Shown here one piece after another: positions 9,123-16,140 of a DNA stretch of 19,735 nt (the first letter of the stretch is position 1; each line of letters starts with the position of its first letter). Both the position numbers and the translations under genes were made by a program. Location of the stretch: positions 1-19,735 of the forward strand of contig JBHOQX010000010.1 in NCBI GenBank assembly GCA_042408595.1, read 5' to 3'. The DNA is from JBHOQX01 sp042408595. Lineage in GTDB: Bacteria; Chloroflexota; Chloroflexia; Chloroflexales; Roseiflexaceae. The notes under the pieces are model-generated. The model was not told where the DNA came from. It was given only the letters and a program-made list of their open reading frames with translations, and did no database searches.

Positions 9123-9152
9123 CTTTCGTCCTTCGTCGTTCGTCCTTCGTCC
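9123..9152. repeat. Heptamer array, right arm of the S23 unit
   Basis: The reverse complement reads GGACGAA, GGACGAA, CGACGAA, GGACGAA, AG, identical to 8568-8597 except for one base. It begins 4 bp beyond the permease stop codon. Confidence 0.9.
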
Positions 9153-9156
9153 AGAA

Positions 9157-11715
9157 TCACTCCTCCCGCAGCGCCAGCGCCGGTGAGATGCGACTCATGC
9201 GCCACGCCGGGTAGAGCCCGGCCAGCAGGGCTGCGGCCACTGCCACGATCAGCGCCTGCGCGAACAGCCGCCAGTCGAGCTGGAACAGCAGCGTCCAGCC
9301 GAACGAGCGCTTGTTGATCACGAACACCAGCACCGCCGCCAGCGCCGCGCCCACCGGCATTGCCAAGAGACCGGCGGTCAGGCCCATCAGCCCGGTTTGC
9401 GACAGCACCAGGCCCCAGACCTGCTGCGGCGTCAGGCCGTTGGCCCGCAGCACGCCGATCTCGCGAGCGCGCTCGAGTTGGAGCGCCATCAACGCCGCCA
9501 GGATGCCGATGAAAGCGACGATCGTCGCCAGCAACTGGAGCACGCCGGTGATCGCGAACGTCCGGTCGAAGACTTGGAGCGAGGCGGTCCGCAGCGCCCG
9601 GTTCGAGCGGATGACCAGCGCCCCGTCGCCGCCGGCCGCGGCGCGCAGCCGCTGCACCAGCGCCTCCACATCCACACCGGGCGCGGCGTACAGCCCGAGC
9701 GATGAGATGCCGGGGTCGTCCCACGCCGCCCGGTAGCGCGCCAGGTTCATCATCACCACGCCGCGGTCCGAGCCGTAGTCGTAGAAGACGCCGGCGATGC
9801 GGAACGCCTGTTCGCCATGGTCGGTGTAGAGCGCGAGCGTATCGCCGGCGGCCAGGCCGCGCTTGTAGGCCAACGGCTCGGAGACCAGCACCTCGCCGGC
9901 GGCGAAGCGCTGCCAGACATCCGCCGGCGCGCCGCCGACAAACTGGTAGGCTTCGCCGTCGCGCGCCGGAACGACGTCCAGCCCGACGACGATCAGCGGG
10001 CCGGCCGGGCTGTCCACCTCGACGCCGCGGTAGCGGCGGACGCCGGCCACCCCTTCCACCGCGCCGAGGCGTGCCACCACCTCCGGCGGCAGCGTCGTGT
10101 CGACTCGGTTGGCCGCCCGCCCTGGCGCAGAGACGTAGATATCGGCCACCAGCGTGGCATCCAGCCAGCGCACCACCGTCTCGCGGAAGCTGCCGACCAT
10201 CAGCCCGACGCCGATCGTGACGGCGACGGCGATCATGAGCGCGGCGATCGCCACCGAGGTGCGGCTCAGCGCGGCGACGACATCGCGTGGGGCCATGCGC
10301 CCGAGCAGCCCAAACGCCCGCCCGAGCGCCGGGCGCGCGGCCCGCATCAGCAGCAGTGTGGCCAGCGGCGTGATCGCCGCCGCGCCGAGCGTGACGGCGA
10401 AGAGCGCGCCGAAGCTCAGGACGAGGTTCTTGCCCGGCACGGCCAGCGCCGCCAGCCCGGCCAGCAGCAGCGCCGCGCCCAGCCCGGCCGCCAGCGGCAC
10501 GGCGCGGCGGATGCGCTCCTCGTACGACGAACGCCGCAGCGTCGCCCGGGCCGGCGTGGAGGTCGCTTCCAACGCCGGGACCGCTGCGGCCGCCAGCGTC
10601 GCCAGCAGGCCGAGCACAAAGCCCTTCAGCAGCGGCCCGGCGCTGAGCGCCACCTCGCGCACCGAGACGGCGAAATACAGGTCGTTGATCGTGCGCGAGA
10701 CCAGCGCGACCAACCCGCGCCCCAGCAGCGCGCCGAGCGCCAGGCCGGCCAGCGCGCCGACCAGGCCGATGACCAGCGCCTCACCGAGCACCAGCGCGAA
10801 CACCTCGCGGCGGGTGACGCCCAGGCAGCGCAGTGTGCCGATCTGCCCGCGCCGCTGCACAACCGAGAAGGTGATCGTGTTGTAGATCAAAAATGTGCCG
10901 ACGACCAGCGCCAGCAGGCTGAGCGCGGTCAGGTTCAGCTCAAAGGCTGCTGTCATCTGCTGCAGCGCCTGGGTGCGCGATTCGGGGCGGATGAGCCGCG
11001 CGCCGGCCGGCAGCGCCTGCGTGATCGCCGCAGCCCGCGCCTCGCCGGCGGGGCCGTTGGGCAGGATCAGGTCGATCCGGCTCAGGCGGCCGACCATCCC
11101 GAGCCACTCCTGGGCAGTGGCGAGATCCGTGACCAGCAGGCCGTCCAGTGCGCGGCGGCTGGCATCGTCCTCCGGCGTCAGCAGGCCGATGATCCGCGCC
11201 ACGCGCGCCTCCGGGCCGATGCGGATGCGCAGCGTGTCGCCGGGGCGCAGGCCATAGGCTCGGGCGGTCTCGGCTGGCAGCAGCGCCGCGCCCGGTTCGG
11301 TGAACAGGGCCGCCCCGGCGTTCGGGGTCGCATCGCTGGCGGCCGGGGCGGTGTACGGGCGGAACGGCCCCTCGGCCAGCGGATCGACGCCCAGGATGTG
11401 CAGCGTCAGGCCGGGGTGATCCGGCACAAGCGCGTACCCCTCGACCACCGGCGCAGACTGGCGCTCGCCTTGTTCAACGCGTAGCCAGCGGTAGATGCGC
11501 TCGTCCAGCCCCGCTGGCCCGCCGACGACCTGGTGCGTCGCCCGCCCGGCGATCGTCTCGGCGGAGAGGGTGAAGGCGCGCCGGGCGCTGTCGTTCGCCA
11601 GGTCGATCGCGACGACCACCGCAACCCCGAGCGCCACGCCGAGGATCGCCAGGCCGACCTGCCACGGATGGCGCAGCAGATGCCGCCACGAAGTTTTGAA
11701 AAGGGTGAATGGCAT
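9157..11715 (-). CDS. ABC transporter permease with two FtsX domains
   Basis: An 852-aa inner-membrane permease of the MacB/LolC-E type VII ABC class, which moves lipids, lipoproteins or peptides out of the membrane rather than importing solutes. A first membrane segment (about 15-35, WQVGLAILGVALGVAVVVAI) leads to an extracytoplasmic domain. The first FtsX domain is at about 265-370 (FLIYNTITFSVVQRRGQIGT), a middle set of segments at 405-520, a second external domain, and the second FtsX domain at about 720-850 with ALQLERAREIGVLRANGLT. It works with the ATPase encoded 200 nt upstream. I start at MPFTLFKTSWRHLL (11715); the frame runs upstream to 11853, but that part is translated heptamer repeat. 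The ribosome site is weak. Confidence 0.9.
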   Translation of the reverse strand: MPFTLFKTSWRHLLRHPWQVGLAILGVALGVAVVVAIDLANDSARRAFTLSAETIAGRATHQVVGGPAGLDERIYRWLRVEQGERQSAPVVEGYALVPDHPGLTLHILGVDPLAEGPFRPYTAPAASDATPNAGAALFTEPGAALLPAETARAYGLRPGDTLRIRIGPEARVARIIGLLTPEDDASRRALDGLLVTDLATAQEWLGMVGRLSRIDLILPNGPAGEARAAAITQALPAGARLIRPESRTQALQQMTAAFELNLTALSLLALVVGTFLIYNTITFSVVQRRGQIGTLRCLGVTRREVFALVLGEALVIGLVGALAGLALGALLGRGLVALVSRTINDLYFAVSVREVALSAGPLLKGFVLGLLATLAAAAVPALEATSTPARATLRRSSYEERIRRAVPLAAGLGAALLLAGLAALAVPGKNLVLSFGALFAVTLGAAAITPLATLLLMRAARPALGRAFGLLGRMAPRDVVAALSRTSVAIAALMIAVAVTIGVGLMVGSFRETVVRWLDATLVADIYVSAPGRAANRVDTTLPPEVVARLGAVEGVAGVRRYRGVEVDSPAGPLIVVGLDVVPARDGEAYQFVGGAPADVWQRFAAGEVLVSEPLAYKRGLAAGDTLALYTDHGEQAFRIAGVFYDYGSDRGVVMMNLARYRAAWDDPGISSLGLYAAPGVDVEALVQRLRAAAGGDGALVIRSNRALRTASLQVFDRTFAITGVLQLLATIVAFIGILAALMALQLERAREIGVLRANGLTPQQVWGLVLSQTGLMGLTAGLLAMPVGAALAAVLVFVINKRSFGWTLLFQLDWRLFAQALIVAVAAALLAGLYPAWRMSRISPALALREE

Positions 11716-11740
11716 GTCAAGTGGTGAATCTAGGGGCTGA

Positions 11741-11810
11741 AGAGTGTAACGGTTAGCGTGTAGATTACGGATCGCAGAGTGCAGATTGCAGAGTGTGGAG
11801 TGCAGCGTGA
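11741..11810. repeat. Ten-unit heptamer array before the permease gene
   Basis: Ten consecutive 7-bp units of the form AGAGTGT, such as AGCGTGT, AGATTGC and GGAGTGC, begin 26 nt upstream of the permease start. Words differ from the GGACGAA type but the period is the same. With 11887-11926 this fills most of the ATPase-permease gap. Confidence 0.75.
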
Positions 11811-11821
11811 ATGAGCAGGAT

Positions 11822-11934
11822 CCTGACACGGTGCGATCGTCGATGCGCCCCATCTATCTGGCGCGGCACTCCTCCCGTGCGCTCCGATCTCCCAACCTCC
11901 CCATCTCTCCCGCTCACCCTGTCACCGTGTCAGG
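11822..11934. repeat. 12-bp inverted repeat across the end of the ATPase gene
   Basis: CCTGACACGGTG (11822-11833) is the exact inverse of 11923-11934. The right arm lies inside the last codons of the ATPase gene. The 89 nt between include the octamer array at 11887-11926. It may be a long hairpin of the same repeat family. Confidence 0.6.
11887..11926. repeat. Five-unit octamer array at the ATPase 3' end
   Basis: Five 8-bp units, ATCTCCCA, ACCTCCCC, ATCTCTCC, CGCTCACC and CTGTCACC, straddle the ATPase stop codon at 11914-11916. They supply the last few residues of the protein. The period is 8, not 7. Confidence 0.65.
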
Positions 11935-12630
11935 CATCACCTCTACCAGATGCCCCTCCGCGATCCGGAACACCCGGTCGGCAGCGCTGGCGATCTCGGC
12001 GCTGTGCGTCACCATCAGCAGCGTCTTGCCGGCGCGGCGGGTGAGGGTATCCAGCAGACGCAGCACCCCCGCGCCGGTCTCGGCGTCCAGGTTGCCGGTC
12101 GGCTCGTCGGCCAGCACCAGCAGCGGGTCGTGGACGAGCGCACGGGCCACGGCGACGCGCTGCTGCTCGCCGCCGGAGAGCCGGTCGGGATAGGCGCCGG
12201 CCCGGTCGGCCAGGCCGACCTGGTCGAGCAGGGCCTCGGCGCGGGCGCGTTCGGCGGCGCGGCCGTTCAGTTCCAGTGGCAGCAGCAGGTTCTCAAACAC
12301 GGTGAGCGTCGGCACCAGATTGTAGAACTGAAAGATAAAACCGACCGATGTGCGGCGGAAGAGCGTCCGCTCGCGCTCGGAGAGGCCGGTGAGCGCCCGC
12401 CCGCCGACGGAGATCTCGCCGCTGTCGGGCGTGTCGATCCCGCTGATCAGGTTGAGCAGCGTGCTCTTGCCCGAGCCGCTGCGCCCGAGCAGCGCGATCA
12501 ACTCCCCCTGACCGAAAGCGGCGCTGGCCTCGTGCAGCACGACGCGCCGGCGCCCGGCCTCCTCGAAGCTCTTACTGACACGGTCGAGCCGGACGAGCGG
12601 CCCACCGTCCATAAGGCGTAATCCGTTCAC
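11914..12630 (-). CDS. LolD/MacB-type ABC transporter ATPase
   Basis: A 238-aa ATP-binding subunit that powers the permease encoded next. In order: Walker A GRSGSGKST (49-57), Q-loop Gln100 in IFQFYNLVP, signature LSGGEQQ (150-156), Walker B LLVLADEP (169-176) with D-loop GNLD, and His208 in MVTHS. Length and the FENLLLPLEL segment fit the LolD family. The start is GTG at 12630, with AAAGG 5 nt upstream; the alternative ATG at 12612 lacks a good site, and the longer frame to 12816 reads through a repeat hairpin. The C-terminal PDTVTG comes from the octamer array. It leads the transporter operon and is divergent from lacI. Confidence 0.9.
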   Translation of the reverse strand: MNGLRLMDGGPLVRLDRVSKSFEEAGRRRVVLHEASAAFGQGELIALLGRSGSGKSTLLNLISGIDTPDSGEISVGGRALTGLSERERTLFRRTSVGFIFQFYNLVPTLTVFENLLLPLELNGRAAERARAEALLDQVGLADRAGAYPDRLSGGEQQRVAVARALVHDPLLVLADEPTGNLDAETGAGVLRLLDTLTRRAGKTLLMVTHSAEIASAADRVFRIAEGHLVEVMPDTVTG

Positions 12631-12661
12631 ATATGCCTTTCCAGGTCTGCCGAACGATGAA

Positions 12662-12782
12662 GAACGGCGGACGACGACAGACGAACGGCGAAGGACGGAC
12701 GACGCATGCCGGCTTTGCCTGCGGCGAAAACCGCTCCGGATTGTTGGAACAACATTCGTTCTTCGCCCTTCGTCCTCCTTCC
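12662..12782. repeat. Heptamer hairpin between lacI-type gene and ABC operon
   Basis: Six heptamers (GAACGGC, GGACGAC, GACAGAC, GAACGGC, GAAGGAC, GGACGAC) fill 12662-12703. About 28 nt of the complementary type (GTTCTTC, GCCCTTC, GTCCTCC) lie at 12755-12782. Between them is a small hairpin TTGTT/AACAA. The layout is that of a long imperfect hairpin without a gene. Confidence 0.7.
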
Positions 12783-12792
12783 ATGATACCAA

Positions 12793-12812
12793 TTTGTGCG
12801 GAAGAGCACAAA
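12793..12812. promoter_or_regulatory. Possible operator near the lacI-type promoter
   Basis: TTTGTGC (12793-12799) and GCACAAA (12806-12812) form a perfect 7-bp inverted repeat with a 6-nt spacer, 33 nt upstream of the -10. It could bind the LacI-family protein for autoregulation or control of the divergent ABC operon. It lacks the central CG usual for LacI-family sites. Confidence 0.35.
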
Positions 12813-12844
12813 GCATGCCCGCTGCCCGGCTTGCCGCCGTGCGT

Positions 12845-12850
12845 TATAAT
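12845..12850 (+). promoter_or_regulatory. -10 box of the LacI-family gene
   Basis: A perfect TATAAT, 21 nt before the ATG at 12872. No good -35 is visible at 16-18 nt upstream, so activation or an atypical -35 is possible. Confidence 0.6.
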
Positions 12851-12871
12851 GGAAGACACAGGAGTGCCGCC

Positions 12872-13903
12872 ATGCCACGAGTGACCATCAACGACATCGC
12901 GCGCGAGGCCGGTGTCTCGAAAACGGCTGTGTCGTTCGCCTTCAACGACCCGGAGCAGCTCGCTCCAGCCACCGTGCAGCATATTCGTGAGATCGCCGAG
13001 CGCCTGGGCTACTCGCCTGACCCGGTGGCGCGCAGCATGACCACCAAGCGCACCAACGCGCTCGGCCTGCTGCTGCCGCAGGATATCGCCACCGCGCTGG
13101 CGAACCCGTTCTACACCCAGTTCATCCGCGGCGTCGGGCGGGTGTGCGGCATCGCCGGCATGACGCTGATGCTGGTGCCGCCGCTGTGGGGCTCGCGGCT
13201 CAAGGCCATCCCGCACGCCGCGGTGGATGGCTTCATCGTCGTCGGACTGGAGATGGAGCGCGGCGAGGTGCAACTCTTGCGGCGGCGCAATGTGCCGTTC
13301 GTGATCGTGGACAGCCAGGCGCCGCCGGGCGTGCCGAGCGTGAATGTGGACGACCGCAGCGGGGCGCGCGCCGCGATGGAGCATGTGCTGGCGAAAGGCC
13401 ACCGCCGGATCGGCATCGTCTGCATCGAATCAGGCGTGCCGCAGCTCGAGGAGAACACCGGCACGATCGGCGAGCGACTGGCCGGCTACCGCGAGGCGCT
13501 GGCCGCCGCCGGCCGCTCGCTGAACGACCCGGACATTCAGTGCATCGAGGCCCCGAGCAGCTGGGAAGGCGGGCGCGCCGCCTTCGAGCGGCTCTGGTCC
13601 AGCGCTCGTCGCCCGACCGCCGTGGTCGCGATGAGCGACATCATCGCGCTGGGGGTGATGGACGCCGCGCAGATGCACGGCGTCAATCTGCCGGATGAGC
13701 TCTCAGTGATCGGCTTCGACGACCTGCCGGACGCGCACTTTGTCCAGCCCGCGCTGACGACGGTACAGCAGCCGGTGGAGGAGAAGGGCCAGCTCGCCGC
13801 CGAGCTGCTGGTGGATGCCCTGACGAACCGGGTGGAGGCGGTGCACCGGGTGCTGCCTACTACCCTGATCGTGCGCCGCTCCGTCGCCGCGCCGCCTGCC
13901 TAG
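12872..13903 (+). CDS. LacI-family transcriptional regulator
   Basis: A 343-aa sugar-responsive repressor. The N-terminal helix-turn-helix is clear (VTINDIAREAGVSKTAVSFA, 4-23), followed by the hinge helix region (ERLGYSPDPVARSMTTKRTN, 43-62) and a periplasmic-binding-protein-like effector domain with VDGFIVVGLEM, PSVNVDDRSGARAAMEHVL, VVAMSDIIALGVMDAA and LSVIGFDDLPDA. The ligand cannot be read from sequence. The start is fixed by AGGAG 7 nt upstream and a TATAAT box. No sugar transport or catabolic operon adjoins it; targets may be its own promoter, the divergent ABC operon or distant genes. Confidence 0.93.
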   Translation: MPRVTINDIAREAGVSKTAVSFAFNDPEQLAPATVQHIREIAERLGYSPDPVARSMTTKRTNALGLLLPQDIATALANPFYTQFIRGVGRVCGIAGMTLMLVPPLWGSRLKAIPHAAVDGFIVVGLEMERGEVQLLRRRNVPFVIVDSQAPPGVPSVNVDDRSGARAAMEHVLAKGHRRIGIVCIESGVPQLEENTGTIGERLAGYREALAAAGRSLNDPDIQCIEAPSSWEGGRAAFERLWSSARRPTAVVAMSDIIALGVMDAAQMHGVNLPDELSVIGFDDLPDAHFVQPALTTVQQPVEEKGQLAAELLVDALTNRVEAVHRVLPTTLIVRRSVAAPPA

Positions 13904-13985
13904 TGTGGCGGACGATGGATGAAAGCTGCCTCTACCGCCGTAGATCGCGATACCGTCTTCCGCCTCGGACCACGGGAGCCAGCCC

Positions 13986-14246
13986 ATGCTCATCCTCGGC
14001 ATCCTGATCGCCCTCGGCGCGGCCGCCGCTTTCGCCGCCGTTGCCGCGCTCACCCTCTACGGCAGCGCTGACGCGACGCGCAACCAGATCGTGCCGGGCT
14101 TCGCGCCGGACCGCCCCGGCCCCGCCGAGCGCCTGCTGACGTTCCTCGGCGTCTGGGGGCCGGTCGCGTTTGTCGCCCTGCTCTGCGTTCTGGCGGCGCT
14201 CAAGATCGTCAGTGTCGCGTTCGGCGCGCTTAGCCGGGGCGCCTGA
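13986..14246 (+). CDS. Small two-helix membrane protein
   Basis: An 86-aa hypothetical protein with two hydrophobic helices (about 1-25 and 54-80) joined by a polar loop ATRNQIVPGFAPDRPGPAER. GGGAG lies 7 nt before the ATG. I do not recognise a family. It begins 82 nt after the LacI-family gene on the same strand and may share its transcript. Confidence 0.65.
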   Translation: MLILGILIALGAAAAFAAVAALTLYGSADATRNQIVPGFAPDRPGPAERLLTFLGVWGPVAFVALLCVLAALKIVSVAFGALSRGA

Positions 14247-14366
14247 GGCGGGCAGGCCATCCGGTCTACGTCGGCCAGAGGGCTGCGTCTCGTTTTGCTT
14301 TTAGAGACACGAGGCGCTTCCGTGCCGGCGGCTACGCCATCATGCCCTGGGATCGGGCGGCGCCCC

Positions 14367-14385
14367 GGCGCGCCCACGGCGCGCC
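14367..14385. repeat. GGCGCGCC hairpin in the gap before the P450 gene
   Basis: GGCGCGCC occurs twice with a 3-nt loop CAC, giving an 8-bp stem; each half is also self-complementary. It is 120 nt after the small membrane protein gene. A weaker GTCTC/GAGAC pair with a T-rich loop lies at 14287-14308 and may be that gene's terminator. Nothing else is evident in 14247-14512. Confidence 0.4.
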
Positions 14386-14512
14386 AGGCGATCGGGTGGG
14401 GTGGCGGCCGCGGCCACACTGCCCCTGACGGCCACGCTGCCGCCCCGCCCGGTCTGGCCGGTGCGCTCCCCCAGGGCGGCGGATCGCCTTAGCACACACC
14501 GCCGCATAGGGC

Positions 14513-14541
14513 TGGACATCCCCCACCGCGGCTGCTACACT
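14513..14541 (+). promoter_or_regulatory. Promoter of the cytochrome P450 gene
   Basis: TGGACA (14513-14518) and TACACT (14536-14541) are separated by the ideal 17 nt. Transcription would start near 14548, giving a leader of about 235 nt before the P450 ATG. Confidence 0.55.
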
Positions 14542-14781
14542 GCCTCGGTCATGCTCCGTCGGCGGCGCTCGTCGCGAGCGTCGTCCGTGGAAACCACGCA
14601 CCCCGCCTTGGGCGCGTCCCCGGCGTTGCGCCTGGGCCGACCGGCGCTTCCGCCAGGGGCGCTGTGGCCGGTGCGGGGTGATACTCAGCCCAGGGAGCGC
14701 CAAGCGCGGACAGCGTGGGGTGAACGAGCGTGGAGAATGCGCGCGGCGGCCCGTGGTGTCCATCAGTGCACGGAGGATTGG

Positions 14782-16113
14782 ATGGTCAAAGGAATCGCTG
14801 ATCTGCCCGCTGTGCCATTCAGCGGCGACGACATCGAGCGCGGGCGCATCGCTGCTCGGGTGGCGGCCGCCGCCGCGGCGCACGGCCCGATCTTCAAATG
14901 GTCGATCAGCGACGGGCGCAATGCCGGTGAGTATGTGTTCATGGTCGGTCCGGAGGCGAATCGCTTTGTGTTGCACACCGGGCGCGAACACTTCTCGCAC
15001 CGCGCCGGCTGGACGCCGATCATCGGCGACACCCTCGGAGTCGGCCTGCTGAACATGGATCCGCCGGAGCACACTCGCCATCGCAAGCTGTGGAATCCGG
15101 CGTTCACCGGCGCGGCTATGGAAGCCTATCTGCCGATCATCAATCGCATTATCGCCGAGCGGGCGAGTGGCTGGCCAGAGCAGGAGGAGATCGATGCCTA
15201 CCACGAAGCGCGCGAGATCACCTTCGATGCCGCCGCCGCCGCATTAGCCGGATTCGAGCGCGGGCCGCGGGTGGACGAGCTCCGCCGCCTGTTCTATACC
15301 CTGCTGCACGGCGTCGAACCGGGCGAGGGCACGTGGGATGACTTCTGGCAGCAGGCCTCTCGCGCCCGCGATGCACTGGCCAGCATCCTGCAGGAGGTCA
15401 TCGTCGAGCGCCGCGCCCTGCCGGACGACGCCCAGCCGCGCGATGTGCTTGGCCTAATCGTGCGCGCGCGCGACGAGGATGGCCAGCCGCTGAGCGATGA
15501 TCAGCTTCTGGGTCACCTCAACATTCTCCTGGTCGCTGGTCATGAGACGACCACGACGCTCGGCGCGTGGACACTCTGGCACCTGGCGGCACGCGCGGAT
15601 CACCGCGAGCGCATTCGTGGCGAGCTCACCGGGCTGCTGGGCAGCGCGGACGCGCCCGTGACGGTCGAGGCGCTGCGCGAGATGCGGCAGCTCGATAATT
15701 TCATCAAGGAGACGGGCCGGCTCTACCCGCCCGTGCTGCACGTGCCGCGCGGCGTGTTGAGTCCATTCGAGTTCGGCGGGTACACGATTCCAACCGGGGC
15801 GCAGGTGCGGCTGGCGATCGCTGGAGGTCATCGGCTGCCGCAGGTGTTCGCCGACCCGGAGCGCTTCGACCCGGATCGCTTCGCGCCGCCGCGCGAGGAG
15901 GACCGGCGCACGCCCTACAGTTTGGTGACGTTCGGCGGCGGGCCGCGCACGTGCATCGGCGTGAACTTCGCGCAGATCGAGGTAAAGGCGCTGGTGGCGC
16001 ACATTCTGCCGCGCTACGACCTGCAGCCGCTCGGAGAGCCGGTGGTGCACGCTGGTTTCTGGACAGCCGAGATCCACCGGGGCATCCGGCTGCGCGTGCA
16101 CCGGCGCGTGTAG
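14782..16113 (+). CDS. Cytochrome P450
   Basis: A 443-aa soluble haem monooxygenase with no membrane anchor, so it needs separate redox partners. All core motifs are present: I-helix AGHETTTT with Ala252-Gly253 and Thr256, the K-helix ExxR as ETGR (310-313), the PERF-type FADPERFDPDRF, and the haem loop FGGGPRTCIG with ligand Cys391. The substrate is unknown. The start at 14782 is set by GGAGG 5 nt upstream; the open frame continues to 14401 but crosses the promoter and is not protein-like. The gene ends convergently with the methyltransferase, and its stop codon lies in the shared hairpin stem. No ferredoxin or reductase is adjacent. Confidence 0.95.
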   Translation: MVKGIADLPAVPFSGDDIERGRIAARVAAAAAAHGPIFKWSISDGRNAGEYVFMVGPEANRFVLHTGREHFSHRAGWTPIIGDTLGVGLLNMDPPEHTRHRKLWNPAFTGAAMEAYLPIINRIIAERASGWPEQEEIDAYHEAREITFDAAAAALAGFERGPRVDELRRLFYTLLHGVEPGEGTWDDFWQQASRARDALASILQEVIVERRALPDDAQPRDVLGLIVRARDEDGQPLSDDQLLGHLNILLVAGHETTTTLGAWTLWHLAARADHRERIRGELTGLLGSADAPVTVEALREMRQLDNFIKETGRLYPPVLHVPRGVLSPFEFGGYTIPTGAQVRLAIAGGHRLPQVFADPERFDPDRFAPPREEDRRTPYSLVTFGGGPRTCIGVNFAQIEVKALVAHILPRYDLQPLGEPVVHAGFWTAEIHRGIRLRVHRRV

Positions 16114-16140
16114 CGGCGCGACCGCGCGCCGCTACACGCG
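16105..16140. terminator. Shared hairpin ending two convergent genes
   Basis: A perfect 16-bp stem (16105-16120 with 16125-16140) closes a 4-nt loop ACCG. Each arm contains the last codons and TAG stop of one gene, the P450 on the left and the methyltransferase on the right. It is symmetrical and could act in both directions, although no T-run follows. Confidence 0.7.

Larger units (their letters stand above)
8568..9152 (-). mobile_element. Candidate mobile unit: S23 gene between inverted heptamer arrays
   Basis: Two 30-bp arrays, 8568-8597 and 9123-9152, are inverted copies matching at 29 of 30 positions. Each is four heptamers of the GGACGAA type plus AG. They enclose 525 bp that carry the four-helix-bundle gene and are clearly less GC-rich than the flanks. 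The right end lies 4 bp past the permease stop codon, and the left end forms part of the lipoprotein signal peptide, so the unit interrupts an otherwise compact operon. A further 7-bp inverted repeat, ATGCTCT/AGAGCAT, lies just inside the right arm (9079-9085, 9099-9105). I see no clear target-site duplication and no transposase. Mobility is an inference. Confidence 0.5.

Noticed and set aside
8568..9152. Diversity-generating retroelement with the S23 protein as Avd
   Set aside because: No reverse transcriptase and no template/variable repeat pair is in the window; the nearby repeats are short heptamers.
11716..11853. N-terminal extension of the permease
   Set aside because: The extra 46 codons are translated heptamer repeats, while MPFTLFKTSWRHLL matches the usual start of the family.
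12633..12816. N-terminal extension of the ABC ATPase
   Set aside because: It is translated repeat hairpin sequence, Arg/Ser-rich, and a ribosome site marks the GTG at 12630.
14401..14781. N-terminal extension of the P450
   Set aside because: It would span the promoter and hairpins; a good ribosome site and a normal P450 N-terminus begin at 14782.
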